DNA of 64,000 bases from Janthinobacterium lividum (GTDB lineage: Bacteria > Pseudomonadota > Gammaproteobacteria > Burkholderiales > Burkholderiaceae_D), in assembly GCF_023509035.1 (NCBI RefSeq), contig NZ_CP075583.1:4526001-4590000 (forward strand). Reading direction: 5' to 3'. Within the stretch, counting starts at the first letter, position 1, and each line of letters begins with the position of its first letter. Shown in pieces: positions 35,446 to 44,621 of the stretch. Both the position numbers and the translations under genes were made by a program. The notes below the pieces were generated by a model. That model worked only from the letters and a program-made list of their open reading frames with translations, was not told the DNA's origin and searched no databases.

Positions 35446-36759
35446 TCAGGCCGCTTGCGGAAAGCGCACAGTCACTTGCAAGCCCCGTCCCGCCTCACCT
35501 TCGGCCAATGCAATATCGGCCTGGTGGTGCTCGGCGATGTGGCGCACGATGGACAGGCCCAGGCCGCAGCCCCAGGCGTCGTTGCCGTCGGGACGGAAGA
35601 AGCGGTCGAACAGGCGCGCATGGTGCTGATGCGGCACGCCGGGGCCGTTGTCGGACACGCGCAGCAGGGGCCTGCCCTCTTCCACCGCCGCCTGCAAGTC
35701 GACCCTGCCGCCCTGCTGCGTGTAGCGCAAGGCGTTGTCGATCAGGTTATTCAGCAACACTTGCAAGCCGTCGGGGTCGGCCTGCACCAGCACCCTGGCT
35801 GGCAGCGTATCGACCACGCCCAGGTCGATCGCGCGGCTGTCGGCCAGCGCGCTGTGATCGGCCACGGCCGCTTCCAGCAATTGGCCCAGGTCCACCGTGT
35901 GCAGCTGGCTGGCCGCCAGCGCCGTTTCGTGGCGCGCCAGGCTGAGCAGTTGCCGCACCAGATGCGTGCTGCGGTCCAGCCGTTCATGCAGCCGCGCCAG
36001 CGCCACGCGGCGTTCTTCCTCGCTGCCGGCGCGCTCGGCCACCTGCAACTGCAGTTTCAGCGCCGTCAGGGGCGAACGCAATTCATGCGCGGCATCGGCA
36101 ACAAAGGTGCGCTGCGCCGTCAACGCCGCCTCGAACTGCCCCATCAAGCTATTCAACGCCAGCGCCACGGGCCGCAGTTCGGGCGGCATGTCGTCGGCCG
36201 CCAGCGGCGTCAGGGCATCCGGCGAACGGCCCGCCACCGATTCGGCCAGCCGGTGCAGCGGCGCCAGCGCGCGCCCTACCACGGCGACGATCAGCAGCGC
36301 CAGGATCAGCGCGAACACCAGCAGGGGTGCGCCGGCCCGCATGGTCATCTGCCAGGCCAGCTGGTCGCGCACAGCCTGCGCCTGCGCCACCTGCACGTAG
36401 CGGCCGCGCCGCGTCTCGCCGTACAGGCGCCAGTCCTCGCCCTGCAGCACGACATCGGCAAAGCCGGCCAGCGCATAGCGCGGCAATGCCGGCTGGCCCT
36501 GCAGGACGGGCAATGGCTGCCCGTCCTCGTCCCACGCCTGCAGCACGAACGCTTCTTCCGGATCTTGCGCGGCGGCGGCCAGGCCCGCCTGCGGCTCGAA
36601 CTCATCAGGCAAGGCCACGGCCAGCTGGCGCAGCTGCAGATCGGCCAGTTCATTGGTTTCTTCCAGCAGCGAGCGGAACAGCGAAATGCCGGCGCCGAGC
36701 ACGCACAGCAAGGTGGCTGCCAGCAAACCGAGCAGCAACTGGCGGCGGATGGTCAGCAT
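35446..36759 (-). CDS. sensor histidine kinase (QseC/PmrB-like)
   Basis: 437 residues. An N-terminal helix (LLLGLLAATLLCVLGAGISL), a periplasmic domain of about 120 residues (LQLRQLAVALPDEFEPQAGL to GRYVQVAQAQAVRDQLAWQM), a second helix (APLLVFALILALLIVAVVGR), HAMP-like linker, H-box FVADAAHELRSPLTALKLQL, N-box LLNNLIDNALRYTQQGGRVD, and G-boxes VSDNGPGVPHQHHARLFDRF and WGCGLGLSIVRHIAEHHQAD. The order matches QseC. Its ATG (36759) lies within the end of the response-regulator gene (7-bp overlap). Confidence 0.92.
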   Translation of the reverse strand: MLTIRRQLLLGLLAATLLCVLGAGISLFRSLLEETNELADLQLRQLAVALPDEFEPQAGLAAAAQDPEEAFVLQAWDEDGQPLPVLQGQPALPRYALAGFADVVLQGEDWRLYGETRRGRYVQVAQAQAVRDQLAWQMTMRAGAPLLVFALILALLIVAVVGRALAPLHRLAESVAGRSPDALTPLAADDMPPELRPVALALNSLMGQFEAALTAQRTFVADAAHELRSPLTALKLQLQVAERAGSEEERRVALARLHERLDRSTHLVRQLLSLARHETALAASQLHTVDLGQLLEAAVADHSALADSRAIDLGVVDTLPARVLVQADPDGLQVLLNNLIDNALRYTQQGGRVDLQAAVEEGRPLLRVSDNGPGVPHQHHARLFDRFFRPDGNDAWGCGLGLSIVRHIAEHHQADIALAEGEAGRGLQVTVRFPQAA

Positions 36760-37418
36760 GGCGCCAGCCGCATCTTGTAGCCCACGCCGCGCACGGTCTG
36801 GATACAGTCCGCGCCCAGCTTCTTGCGCAGTTGGTACACGTACACGTCGACGGTATTGCTCTCCACTTCGCAATCCCAGCCGTACAGCTTCTCGCTCAGC
36901 TGGCGCTTCGACACCACCTTGCCCGGATCGTCGAGCAAGGCGCGCAGCACGGAAAACTCGCGCGGCGGCAGCTTGATCAGCTCCCCCTCGAACGTGACGT
37001 CGTGGCTGGCCAGGTCCAGGATCAGCGCGCCATGCTCGATGACGGAGCGCGAACGGCTGACCCGACGGCGCAACAGCGCGCGGATGCGCGCCAGCAGCTC
37101 GTCGAGGTCGAACGGCTTGACCAGGTAATCGTCGGCGCCGCTGTCCAGCCCTTCCACGCGGGCAGGCGTGCCGTCGCGCGCCGTGATGATCAGCACGGGC
37201 AGCTCGGCGCCCCGCGCACGCATGGCGCGCAGCACGTCCATGCCCTCCTTGCCGGGCAAGCCCAGGTCCAGCAGCATCAAATCGTAGGCGAAACCGGCCA
37301 GCGCCAGCTCCGCATCATGGCCATCGCGCACCCAGTCCACGGCATAGCACTCGCCGCGCAAGCCCTCGACCAGGCTTTCCCCGATCATCGGATCGTCTTC
37401 CACCAGCAACACGCGCAC
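36753..37418 (-). CDS. OmpR-type response regulator (QseB-like)
   Basis: 221 residues from a GTG at 37418 that yields the usual VRVLLVEDDPMIGESLVEGL; an ATG at 37451 adds 11 residues and cannot be excluded. Receiver: phospho-Asp in DLMLLDLGLPGKEGMDVL, Lys in GADDYLVKPFDLDELLARIR. DNA-binding winged helix: LPPREFSVLRALLDDPGKVV, LYGWDCEVESNTVDVYVYQL, QTVRGVGYKM. Operon with the QseC-like kinase downstream. The signal is unknown. Confidence 0.92.
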   Translation of the reverse strand: MRVLLVEDDPMIGESLVEGLRGECYAVDWVRDGHDAELALAGFAYDLMLLDLGLPGKEGMDVLRAMRARGAELPVLIITARDGTPARVEGLDSGADDYLVKPFDLDELLARIRALLRRRVSRSRSVIEHGALILDLASHDVTFEGELIKLPPREFSVLRALLDDPGKVVSKRQLSEKLYGWDCEVESNTVDVYVYQLRKKLGADCIQTVRGVGYKMRLAPC

Positions 37419-37543
37419 CCTAGCCCTCACAATTACGAAAAATAGCGACATCTTACCTTGGCTGACGCAAGCCGGCTTGGCGCTGGCTCCGCTACTGCAG
37501 CCATCCACATCAGGTGGCAAGGGTTGCCAATGTGCCAGTACGC

Positions 37544-37954
37544 CTAAGCAGCCTCCTCCGGACAATTGACGTCAGCCAAAAACAGCCGCAAACGCTCGCG
37601 CTGCGCATCCGTCCTGGCAGATGCCGCCAGCACGGGTTGCAGATAATAAAGCAGCAGATCGCGCTTGCTCTCATGGACAGGAAGCTGTGCGTGCAAAATG
37701 CCGATCAAGGCATCGAAAGCCATGAACGCGGCAAAAATTTCATATGGCTTTGCGCTGGAAAAGGGCATTTTCTGCAGATACTGCTGCGCCAGGCGAATCT
37801 GATCCACCCGCTTCCATGACACATGCGGCAACACCTGAAACACCTCCCAATAATCGGGCGAATCCACTGAATATCGCATGATCAGGCAGTCAGCCGCCTG
37901 CGCAGAGGCCATCTTGCGCAGCGCCGTAGCCGTTATTTTCAATCTGTCATCCAT
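37544..37954 (-). CDS. hypothetical protein, last gene of an unrecognised operon
   Basis: 136 residues from the ATG at 37954, with GGGGAG ahead of it. All-helical by composition: MDDRLKITATALRKMASAQA, SPDYWEVFQVLPHVSWKRVD, MPFSSAKPYEIFAAFMAFDA, SKRDLLLYYLQPVLAASART. It has no signal peptide or membrane segment, and no family I recognise. It lies 60 bp downstream of the gene at 38014-38784 and shares its strand, so the run 39241 to 37544 looks like one transcript. Confidence 0.6.
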   Translation of the reverse strand: MDDRLKITATALRKMASAQAADCLIMRYSVDSPDYWEVFQVLPHVSWKRVDQIRLAQQYLQKMPFSSAKPYEIFAAFMAFDALIGILHAQLPVHESKRDLLLYYLQPVLAASARTDAQRERLRLFLADVNCPEEAA

Positions 37955-38013
37955 CTTCAACTCCCCTGGCAGTTCATGCAACTTTACCGGAAATGTTCCA
38001 CCGGCCGCTGCCG

Positions 38014-38784
38014 TCACTCCACGATGATGGTCTCGGTGGGCGGGCTATCCCCGCGCCTGCGCTCGACAACGATGCGCAGTCCGGGCCGTGCTTGCTTCAA
38101 CGCCAGCACGGCCGGCATGTCCTCGCCCTCGCCCTGCTGAAAGTCGAGCAACGCCAAGCGCAGCAGTTCTTGCAACAGCGAACGGACCTTCGCGTACCTC
38201 AGCACAGCCGAAGGCAAGATCAGTTCTTCCACTTCCGCAAACACGGCATGGTGCGCGATGACGTCTAAGACCAGTGCGCCATCGGCATGCCACGAGTACA
38301 TCTCGTCCACCTCGCCATACAAGTACAACTGCCGTAACACGCCGTCCCTGCGCCAGCGGCACTCGCCCCGTTGAAAGCCATCGACATACAGAAACGCACT
38401 GACGCACACCTGCCCCACAAACGCATACGCGACGCCCGGGTACGTTTGCCCATGACGGAAAAGTCGCAGCAAACACCGCTCCCACGCATACGCGAGACCC
38501 TGGTTGTTTTGCAGTTCGCCCGGCTCGTAGCCATCCACATCGTCTTCCGTGTAGCCGGAGATATCAATACTGAAGCCATGGGTTGGCAACACAAAGCATG
38601 GCGGACTATATGCCCCCATGGCCATCCCACCCTCATACTGTACGGCCGTCACAGTGCCAACGGCATGCGAATGAAAGCCTGTGCCCGGGAACAGGCCGCC
38701 GCCATCGATCAGCGTTCCATGCATGCCCGGCGGGCTTTCCAGCATCCTGCGCAAGTTGCCCCTGGAGACAAAACATTCCCGCAT
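38014..38784 (-). CDS. hypothetical protein of an unrecognised operon
   Basis: 256 residues from the ATG at 38784. Mixed alpha/beta, Gly- and aromatic-rich: MHGTLIDGGGLFPGTGFHSH, YEGGMAMGAYSPPCFVLPTH, WERCLLRLFRHGQTYPGVAY, YLYGEVDEMYSWHADGALVL, SLLQELLRLALLDFQQGEG. No signal peptide. I do not recognise the family. The start is two bases after the stop of the upstream fragment (38787), a coupled arrangement. Confidence 0.65.
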   Translation of the reverse strand: MRECFVSRGNLRRMLESPPGMHGTLIDGGGLFPGTGFHSHAVGTVTAVQYEGGMAMGAYSPPCFVLPTHGFSIDISGYTEDDVDGYEPGELQNNQGLAYAWERCLLRLFRHGQTYPGVAYAFVGQVCVSAFLYVDGFQRGECRWRRDGVLRQLYLYGEVDEMYSWHADGALVLDVIAHHAVFAEVEELILPSAVLRYAKVRSLLQELLRLALLDFQQGEGEDMPAVLALKQARPGLRIVVERRRGDSPPTETIIVE

Positions 38785-38786
38785 GC

Positions 38787-39241
38787 TCAAGCCTCCACGG
38801 CGGCGCGCACTTCCGCCAGCAAAGGGATCAATGCGCGCGGTGCCGGCGTATCGACATACACTTGCGCCAACTCGAAGGGATCGACCATCATGGTCGCATT
38901 ATCTATGCCTACAAATTTCCCTACGACATAGTGGGCAAAATAGCGCGAGCCGACCACCTCGTTCACATACCAGCAGCCGCCATACTGTTGCACCAGCACC
39001 TCGCCAGCGAAATATCCGACGCGCGCAATGAGCCATTGGCGGTCCGCCGGATCTGCGACTGCCATTGCGCGCAGCGCCAGCTCGACGTGCGCCACATATT
39101 ACCCGGCCTGCTGCAGGACGGCCGCGGCCGGCTCAATGCCTATGCTGCCGATAAAATCGACCAAGGCCCCATTAACTTCTGGCAAAAATCTGGAAACCCT
39201 GTTTTTATCGCTTCCAGTTGTGCCCCATAGTCGTTCGACAT
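38787..39241 (-). pseudogene. broken hypothetical gene, first of an unrecognised operon
   Basis: The 3' part (GTG at 39095 to 38787) encodes a good-looking domain: ADRQWLIARVGYFAGEVLVQ, QYGGCWYVNEVVGSRYFAHY, FVGIDNATMMVDPFELAQVY. Directly upstream in the same frame is a TAA (39099-39101). Further upstream, the frame starting at the ATG 39241, which has a GGGAG site, reads MSNDYGAQLEAIKTGFPDFC then KLMGPWSILSAA and stops. The likeliest reading is one gene of about 140 residues damaged by a frameshift and/or internal stop. I do not recognise the family. Confidence 0.5.
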
Positions 39242-39510
39242 CCTGCTCCCTGATCATGATTCGTAAGTTGCTGCGGCAGCGTGTCCCTGCGCATGCAGCG
39301 CAGGGACGGCGGCTGGCCGGCGCCCATGGGCTGGCATTGTAATCGAGAAAAAGTACAAGCTGGCCGCCTGGCGCGCCACTGCGCGCTTCCGCCGCAGCAT
39401 GTGTCCGGCGCCCATCGCACGAATTCACGATGCGGTGACTATGTGCGCATTTGACGCGTTTTTTATACGGTATATTTTCCTTCCCTCCACGCCACCTGGA
39501 AAGGCATGCC

Positions 39511-41376
39511 ATGTCCAGTTCCACCCAAGATACCGTCATCGTCAAGGCGGCGATTTATCCGCCCATCGGCATTGCCCGCGTGGGCAACAGCCCCAGCGAG
39601 TACTTTCTGGGGCCGGAGGTGCCGGAACCGGCGGCGCGGCCGGCCGGGTATTACCGCGATGCGTCCGGGGCCATCAAGCGCCAGGCGGCCGGCTTTCGCA
39701 TCTACGGCCTGAATGCCGCCGGCGTGGCGGTGGCCGAATTGAACGCCGGCAATGCCGACATCGAGTGGTCCGTCACCCTGGCCAACACGAAGGCGGCGTG
39801 GTACCAGTTCCAGATCGCGCTCGATATCCCGGAAGCGAATGTCACCCAGCCCTCGTTCCTGCGCAACATGGCCGTCACCGACCGCGCGCAATTGTCCATC
39901 ACGCCGGGGGAGCGCAAGATCAGCGGCCGCGAACAGCCTGCCGTCGCCTTCGACAGCGGCCGCTTCATGGGCACGCCCGTCTACCTGGGCGAATTACGCA
40001 CGGATGCCATGGGACGACTGATCGTGCTGGGCGGCCATGGCAAGTCGGCCTCGTGGAATGGCGCGCGCGCCATCACCTTTGCCAACAACGAAGGCTGGCA
40101 TGACGACACGGCCGACGGCCCCGTCTGCGCCAAGGTGTATTACCAAGGCCAGGCCTTGCCCGTCGACGTGGCCTGGGTGGTGGTCGCGCCGCCCGACTAC
40201 GCGCCGCAGCAAAAGTCGGTGCGCACCATGTGGGACTTGATGCGCGACTTGTTTGTTTCCGAAGGCAAACTTGCCGCGCCTGCCGTTCCCTCATTCCAGG
40301 ACGATATCCGCCCCATTTTCGAACGCCTGTCCAACCTGCAATGGGTCAATGCCGGTTTCGCGGCCGCCTTCGGCTGGGATGGCAGCACGCCGTTCAGCCG
40401 CGACGAATGGATGGCGCGCCTGGCCAGCCCGTCCGAAAACCGCAAGGAGTGGCGCAACGTCATCTATAACCAGTTCCGCCAGTTCGAGCGCGACGCCTGG
40501 GCGCCATCGCCATGGCCGTGGCTGTATGGCGACGCGATGGCCATTCCGCCGGCAGACACGCCGCGCCAGAACTGCGCGCTGAGCAATCTGCAATTGCGCT
40601 TCCTCAAGCAATGGGCGGCCGGCGAATTCACGGACGACTACGCGCTCGGCAAGACGCCACCGCAAAGCCTGGCCGATGTGGACCTGGCGCAGCAACCGGA
40701 CACCCTGCTGCGCGCGGCGATGGAATTCTGCCTGGCCGACGCTTTCCACCCCGGCTGCGAAATGACCTGGCCCATGCGCCAGGCCAGCATGTACAGCGCG
40801 CCCTTTCGCCTGGTGCACCGGCCGCCCGGCTGGGTGGAGCCCGACTACGGCGCCGTGTTGACGCCGGACAATATCGGCAGCCCCTGCTCGGCGCAGATCG
40901 CCGGTGGCGTGACGCGCTGGATGGCCGTGCCATGGCAGACGGACACGGCCAGTTGCCGCTCCGGCTACCAGTCCGACTACGATCCCTACGTGCCTACGTT
41001 CTGGCCCGCGCGTGTGCCCAACCAGGTGATGAGCAAGCTTGCCTACGACACGGTGATGAACCGCGAAGCCCCCACCGACGACCGCCTGGCCGCCTTTGCC
41101 CGGCGCGCCGCGTGGATACGTCCGCTGGGCAACATCAGCTATGAAGAGCAGATCAACAACATGATCGCCGACCTGGCGCAAGTGGGCGTGGTGGAAGTAC
41201 GCCCCGGGCCTACCGACGTGACCGGCTTCCCGACATTCCTGCAGGTGGAAAACCTGCCGCAGCCGATAGCCGGCAAGCACCAACTGCGTGCTGCGGCGGC
41301 CATACCGGACGAGTTCGTCGACGTCGATCTGGAAGGCACGGAAAAAGCGCGCCATCTGCAACGGCACCGTTTGTGA
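39511..41376 (+). CDS. lodA: LodA-like quinone-cofactor amino-acid oxidase
   Basis: 621 residues from the ATG at 39511 with GGAAAGG upstream. The family carries a cysteine tryptophylquinone cofactor made from a Cys and a Trp of its own chain and oxidises lysine or glycine, releasing ammonia and hydrogen peroxide. Characteristic parts: IYPPIGIARVGNSPSEYFLG at the N-terminus, GKSASWNGARAITFANNEGW, DDTADGPVCAKVYYQGQALP, FHPGCEMTWPMRQASMYSAP (candidate cofactor Cys) and GGVTRWMAVPWQTDTASCRS (candidate Trp). The partner lodB follows with a GTGA overlap. In known producers the peroxide is antibacterial. The substrate (Lys or Gly) cannot be told. Confidence 0.88.
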   Translation: MSSSTQDTVIVKAAIYPPIGIARVGNSPSEYFLGPEVPEPAARPAGYYRDASGAIKRQAAGFRIYGLNAAGVAVAELNAGNADIEWSVTLANTKAAWYQFQIALDIPEANVTQPSFLRNMAVTDRAQLSITPGERKISGREQPAVAFDSGRFMGTPVYLGELRTDAMGRLIVLGGHGKSASWNGARAITFANNEGWHDDTADGPVCAKVYYQGQALPVDVAWVVVAPPDYAPQQKSVRTMWDLMRDLFVSEGKLAAPAVPSFQDDIRPIFERLSNLQWVNAGFAAAFGWDGSTPFSRDEWMARLASPSENRKEWRNVIYNQFRQFERDAWAPSPWPWLYGDAMAIPPADTPRQNCALSNLQLRFLKQWAAGEFTDDYALGKTPPQSLADVDLAQQPDTLLRAAMEFCLADAFHPGCEMTWPMRQASMYSAPFRLVHRPPGWVEPDYGAVLTPDNIGSPCSAQIAGGVTRWMAVPWQTDTASCRSGYQSDYDPYVPTFWPARVPNQVMSKLAYDTVMNREAPTDDRLAAFARRAAWIRPLGNISYEEQINNMIADLAQVGVVEVRPGPTDVTGFPTFLQVENLPQPIAGKHQLRAAAAIPDEFVDVDLEGTEKARHLQRHRL

Positions 41377-42476
41377 CCGTGCTGCAGGCCGACGTGCTCA
41401 TCGTCGGCGCCGGTCCGGCCGGCGCCACGGCGGCCCCGGAACCTGGCGGGGCGCCACCGGGTCTTGCTGGTCGACCGGCTGGCCGCACCGCTGGCACGCA
41501 TCGGCGAATCGCTGCCGCCGGCAGCCGCACGCCTGCTGCAGGACATGGACTTGCTTGACGCCTTCCTGCAGCAGGGCCATGCGCCCTACCACGGCAACCG
41601 CGCCTGGTGGAATGGCGCCTGGACGGAACACCACTTCCTCAGCGATCCAGATGGCCACGGCTGGCATCTGGCGCGCGGCACCTTCGACCTGTGGCTGCGC
41701 GACGAGGCGCGCCGGCGCGGCGCCGCCTTGCTGGCCTCGGCCAGTGTCGCGGGCATCACGCCAGAGGACGGCGGCTGGAGAGTACGGCTGGAAACGCAGC
41801 ATGGCCCCTGCGACGCGGCGGCGCGCATCGTCATCGACGCCACGGGACGCAGCGCCCGGCTGGCCCGCAGAATCGGGGCGCGGCAGCAGCGCAGTGACCG
41901 GTTAGTTTCAGTATGGCAATACGGACATGAACGCACGCCCTCCACGCGGGGTTTTGCCCACATTGAAGCCTGCGAATACGGCTGGTGGTACAGCGCCCCC
42001 TGCCCGGCCAGCGCCGCGTGCTGGCCCTGCATACGGATGCGGACTTGCTCGACAGCAACGCATTGCGCGATGCCGGCTGGCTGGAAGCGGCGGCGCGCCG
42101 CCTGCCCGCCACGCGGGAATTGCTGGAACAGCAAGGCTACACAGCCAATACACAAGCCCTGGCCACGCCCGCGCATACGGCCACCCTGGACGCCGGCGCC
42201 GGCCCAGGCTGGTTCGCCGTCGGCGACGCCGCCCTGAGCTTCGACCCGCTGTCGTCGCAAGGCATCTTCAACGCCCTGTACACGGGCCTGGCTGCTGCCG
42301 AGGCCGCCGACCGAACGCTGCAGGGAGAGCTGCAGGCCTACCAACACTACAATGGGGAATTGTCAGCCATCGGCGCGGCGTACGAACGCCACCTGGCGTA
42401 CTGCTACGGCCAGGAAACGCGCTGGCCATCGGCGCCGTTCTGGAGCCGGCGCATGCCGGCGCGGCAGCAAGCCTAA
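41373..42476 (+). pseudogene. lodB: LodB-like FAD-dependent maturation protein, two frameshifts
   Basis: The GTG at 41373 overlaps the lodA stop. It starts VLQADVLIVGAGPAGATAA (Rossmann GxGxxG), then breaks at the C4 run 41434-41437. With three C it continues RNLAGRHRVLLVDRLAAPLA, RIGESLPPAAARLLQDMDLL and YGWWYSAP. At the C5 run 41996-42000 it breaks again; with six C it continues LPGQRRVLALHTDADLLDS, FAVGDAALSFDPLSSQGIFN and ends at 42476 in the original frame. The corrected length of about 367 residues is right for LodB, the flavoprotein needed to form the quinone cofactor of LodA. Two compensating homopolymer errors suggest artefact. Confidence 0.85.
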
Positions 42477-42553
42477 TCCTGCGGTTCTGCAGCCGCCGAC
42501 ACGCACTGCTGCAACACATGCCATGCAGCTTGTCTGGCGCTGGCCAATAAACA

Positions 42554-42581
42554 ACAGGCCCTGACAAAATGCAGGGCCTGT
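42554..42581. terminator. bidirectional terminator hairpin between lodB and DUF799
   Basis: Perfect 10-bp stem ACAGGCCCTG / CAGGGCCTGT with an 8-base loop, lying 18 bp beyond the stop of the minus-strand DUF799 operon and 77 bp beyond lodB. On the minus strand it is followed by TGTTTATT, so it most likely ends the lipoprotein operon. Confidence 0.75.
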
Positions 42582-42599
42582 ACGGGTGTAGCCAGACGA

Positions 42600-43262
42600 T
42601 TACTGCGCCAGGTAGCGCTCCGAACGTGGGCCGTACAGCAAGCCATTCGGCACGCCGGCCGACAGCATGCGCGCGTTCGCCGTGCCAGCCAGCGGATGGC
42701 TCGCATCGGTGCTGGTGTTGATGATCTGCTTGACTGCCGCCGTCACCAGCATGCCGACCAGCCCGCCGCCACCGCTGTTATTGCCTTCGTTGCTAGACGC
42801 GCTGGCCGCGCCCTGCCACAGCAAGGCGCCCGTCTTCAGGTCGACCAGCTTGGCGTCGACCGACACCACCGTCACGCTGTCGATCACGGCGTAGGTTGTG
42901 CCGTACTTGGAGATCGTCACGTACAGGCCCGCATCGGCGCCAAAGATCTCGTTGAGCTTTTTCGCATCGACACCGTGAATATCGGCGGCGTTCGTCAAGC
43001 CGTTCTGCTTGAAAGTTTCACCGACCACGGCCACCGGCAGCACGTAGTAGCCAGCTTCGGCCAGCGGATAGGTCACTTGCGCGTAAACGCTGTTGCCGGC
43101 ATTGACTTCCGGCGAGTTGTTCAACGGTGGCAAGACCACGATCGAGCGGGGCTTGGCCGCCTTGAAGGCGGTGTAATCGTATGCCGCCTGCTTGGTGGCG
43201 CAACCGACCATGAAGATGGCGGGGCCCAGGCACAGGGCCATTTTCAACATGCGCGACATCAT
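42600..43262 (-). CDS. DUF799 lipoprotein (GNA1162-like)
   Basis: 220 residues. Lipoprotein signal with Cys at LGPAIFMVGC (about residue 21). The DUF799 body: YTAFKAAKPRSIVVLPPLNN, SVYAQVTYPLAEAGYYVLPV, NGLTNAADIHGVDAKKLNEI, FGADAGLYVTISKYGTTYAV, and a Gly-rich stretch SNEGNNSGGGGLVGMLVTAA. Its relative GNA1162 of Neisseria is an outer-membrane-associated lipoprotein. The gene overlaps the upstream DUF4810 stop by four bases and is the third gene of the CsgG operon. Confidence 0.88.
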   Translation of the reverse strand: MMSRMLKMALCLGPAIFMVGCATKQAAYDYTAFKAAKPRSIVVLPPLNNSPEVNAGNSVYAQVTYPLAEAGYYVLPVAVVGETFKQNGLTNAADIHGVDAKKLNEIFGADAGLYVTISKYGTTYAVIDSVTVVSVDAKLVDLKTGALLWQGAASASSNEGNNSGGGGLVGMLVTAAVKQIINTSTDASHPLAGTANARMLSAGVPNGLLYGPRSERYLAQ

Positions 43263-43627
43263 AATTTCTCGCCTTTTTTCAATTTACCCAACAGGAAGTC
43301 CATGTACGGCGTCGATTCCGGGAACAGTTTTTTCTCGTCTTCGAACTGCGCGGCAACCTGCTCCGGCTTGCCCGCGATCGAGTACAGCATGCCCAGGTGG
43401 GCGTGGTAGCCCGGCGGCGCATGATTGCCCTTCGCACCGATCACCTGCAGGTCTTTTTCCATGGCGGCGATCTGCTGCTCGGGACTTTCGCCCTTCAGGT
43501 ATTCGTACACTTGCGGCTGGTAGCCTTCCCATTGGTACAGGGTCTTCGATTGCGTGGCGCAACCGGTCAGGGCCGCACAGGCGAGCAGGGCCAGCAGGGC
43601 TGCGCCCTTGTTCATCATTGTTTTCAT
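43259..43627 (-). CDS. DUF4810 lipoprotein
   Basis: 122 residues. Signal and lipobox: LLALLACAALTGC. The short body reads LYQWEGYQPQVYEYLKGESP, EQQIAAMEKDLQVIGAKGNH, APPGYHAHLGMLYSIAGKPE and AQFEDEKKLFPESTPYMDFL, a helical-repeat pattern matching DUF4810. Always found with CsgG-like and DUF799 partners, as here (8-bp gap upstream, 4-bp overlap downstream). The trio presumably forms an envelope complex of unknown purpose. Confidence 0.87.
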   Translation of the reverse strand: MKTMMNKGAALLALLACAALTGCATQSKTLYQWEGYQPQVYEYLKGESPEQQIAAMEKDLQVIGAKGNHAPPGYHAHLGMLYSIAGKPEQVAAQFEDEKKLFPESTPYMDFLLGKLKKGEKL

Positions 43628-43635
43628 GGGATACC

Positions 43636-44310
43636 TTATTGTTTGCGCAGTGCGCCCGCTTCGACGCCAGCCACCAGGCGCTCGACCGCTTCGCGCATGG
43701 CCAGGTCCAGGACTTTGCCGTTGAGGGTGGCGTCATAGCTGGCGGTGCCGCCAAAGCCCAGCACTTCACGGTTCGACAGGCTGTATTCGCCCGCGCCGCC
43801 CGCCGAGTACACGACTTCCGAGGTGGCGATATTGACGACGTTCAAGGTGACCTTGGCATATGCCACTTGCGTCTTGCCGCGGCCCATGATGCCGAACAAT
43901 TGCTTATCGCCCACTTCCTTGCGGCCGAATTCGGTCACGTCGCCCGTGACGACGAAATCGGCGCCCTTGATATTCTGGCCCTGCTTCTTGAACTCGGCTT
44001 CTTGCTTGAGCTCCGCCATGTTGTCGCGGTCGAGCACGTTGAAACGGTTGGACGTCTGCAGGTGCGCAATCAGGATTGTTTTCGACTGGCTGCCCAGGCG
44101 GTCGACGCCATCGGAAAAGATGCCACGCATGAAGTTCGAGCGGTTGTCGAACTTGCCGACAGCGATCAGGGTGCGTGGACCAACGTAGGGACGGGCTGCA
44201 CTGGCGACCGTGGGGACAGCCAGGGCTTGCGACGATTCGGAAGCGCAACCAGCCAACGCCGCGCCAATCAGCGCTGCAATCAACAACGCGCCGGGTTTAT
44301 TCTTGTTCAT
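43636..44310 (-). CDS. CsgG/HfaB-family lipoprotein
   Basis: 224 residues from the ATG at 44310. Lipobox ALAGC near residue 22. CsgG-like sequence: RTLIAVGKFDNRSNFMRGIF, LIAHLQTSNRFNVLDRDNMA, KGADFVVTGDVTEFGRKEVG, VAYAKVTLNVVNIATSEVVY and the C-terminal VLDLAMREAVERLVAGVEAG. CsgG proteins form outer-membrane export pores, but no curli subunit genes are present. It is the first gene of the operon with DUF4810 and DUF799. The 311-bp region upstream to 44621 holds no gene that I can support, presumably both divergent promoters. Confidence 0.88.
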   Translation of the reverse strand: MNKNKPGALLIAALIGAALAGCASESSQALAVPTVASAARPYVGPRTLIAVGKFDNRSNFMRGIFSDGVDRLGSQSKTILIAHLQTSNRFNVLDRDNMAELKQEAEFKKQGQNIKGADFVVTGDVTEFGRKEVGDKQLFGIMGRGKTQVAYAKVTLNVVNIATSEVVYSAGGAGEYSLSNREVLGFGGTASYDATLNGKVLDLAMREAVERLVAGVEAGALRKQ

Positions 44311-44621
44311 AGTGCCCTTATGATATGGAGGATCAGGAGCAACCTGCGAAATTGATTTTTGGCAAGTTAATTTCCTAATTGCAATTATATGGCATTGCAC
44401 GTCTCACAATTCTCTCCAAAAGTAACGATGGCAAGGATTGCATGATTGCCCGACCTGTACAGGCGCGGCCCTGCTTGACTTCCCAGGTCCGATTCGTTAA
44501 CTTGGTAGTAAAAAAGCGTGTAGTCAGCGCCCTATGCCACTGTCCCTCACAGACCTCGCCCGTCGGCTTTTGCAACACCGGCGCCAACGCCACGCTTTTC
44601 ACATAGACGGGTCCCAAGGCC

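Noticed and set aside
38583..39230. plus-strand frame covering the broken gene at 38.8-39.2 kb
   Set aside because: The minus-strand reading has coupled starts and good ribosome-binding sites, and its downstream domain looks better. The plus frame has no start signal.
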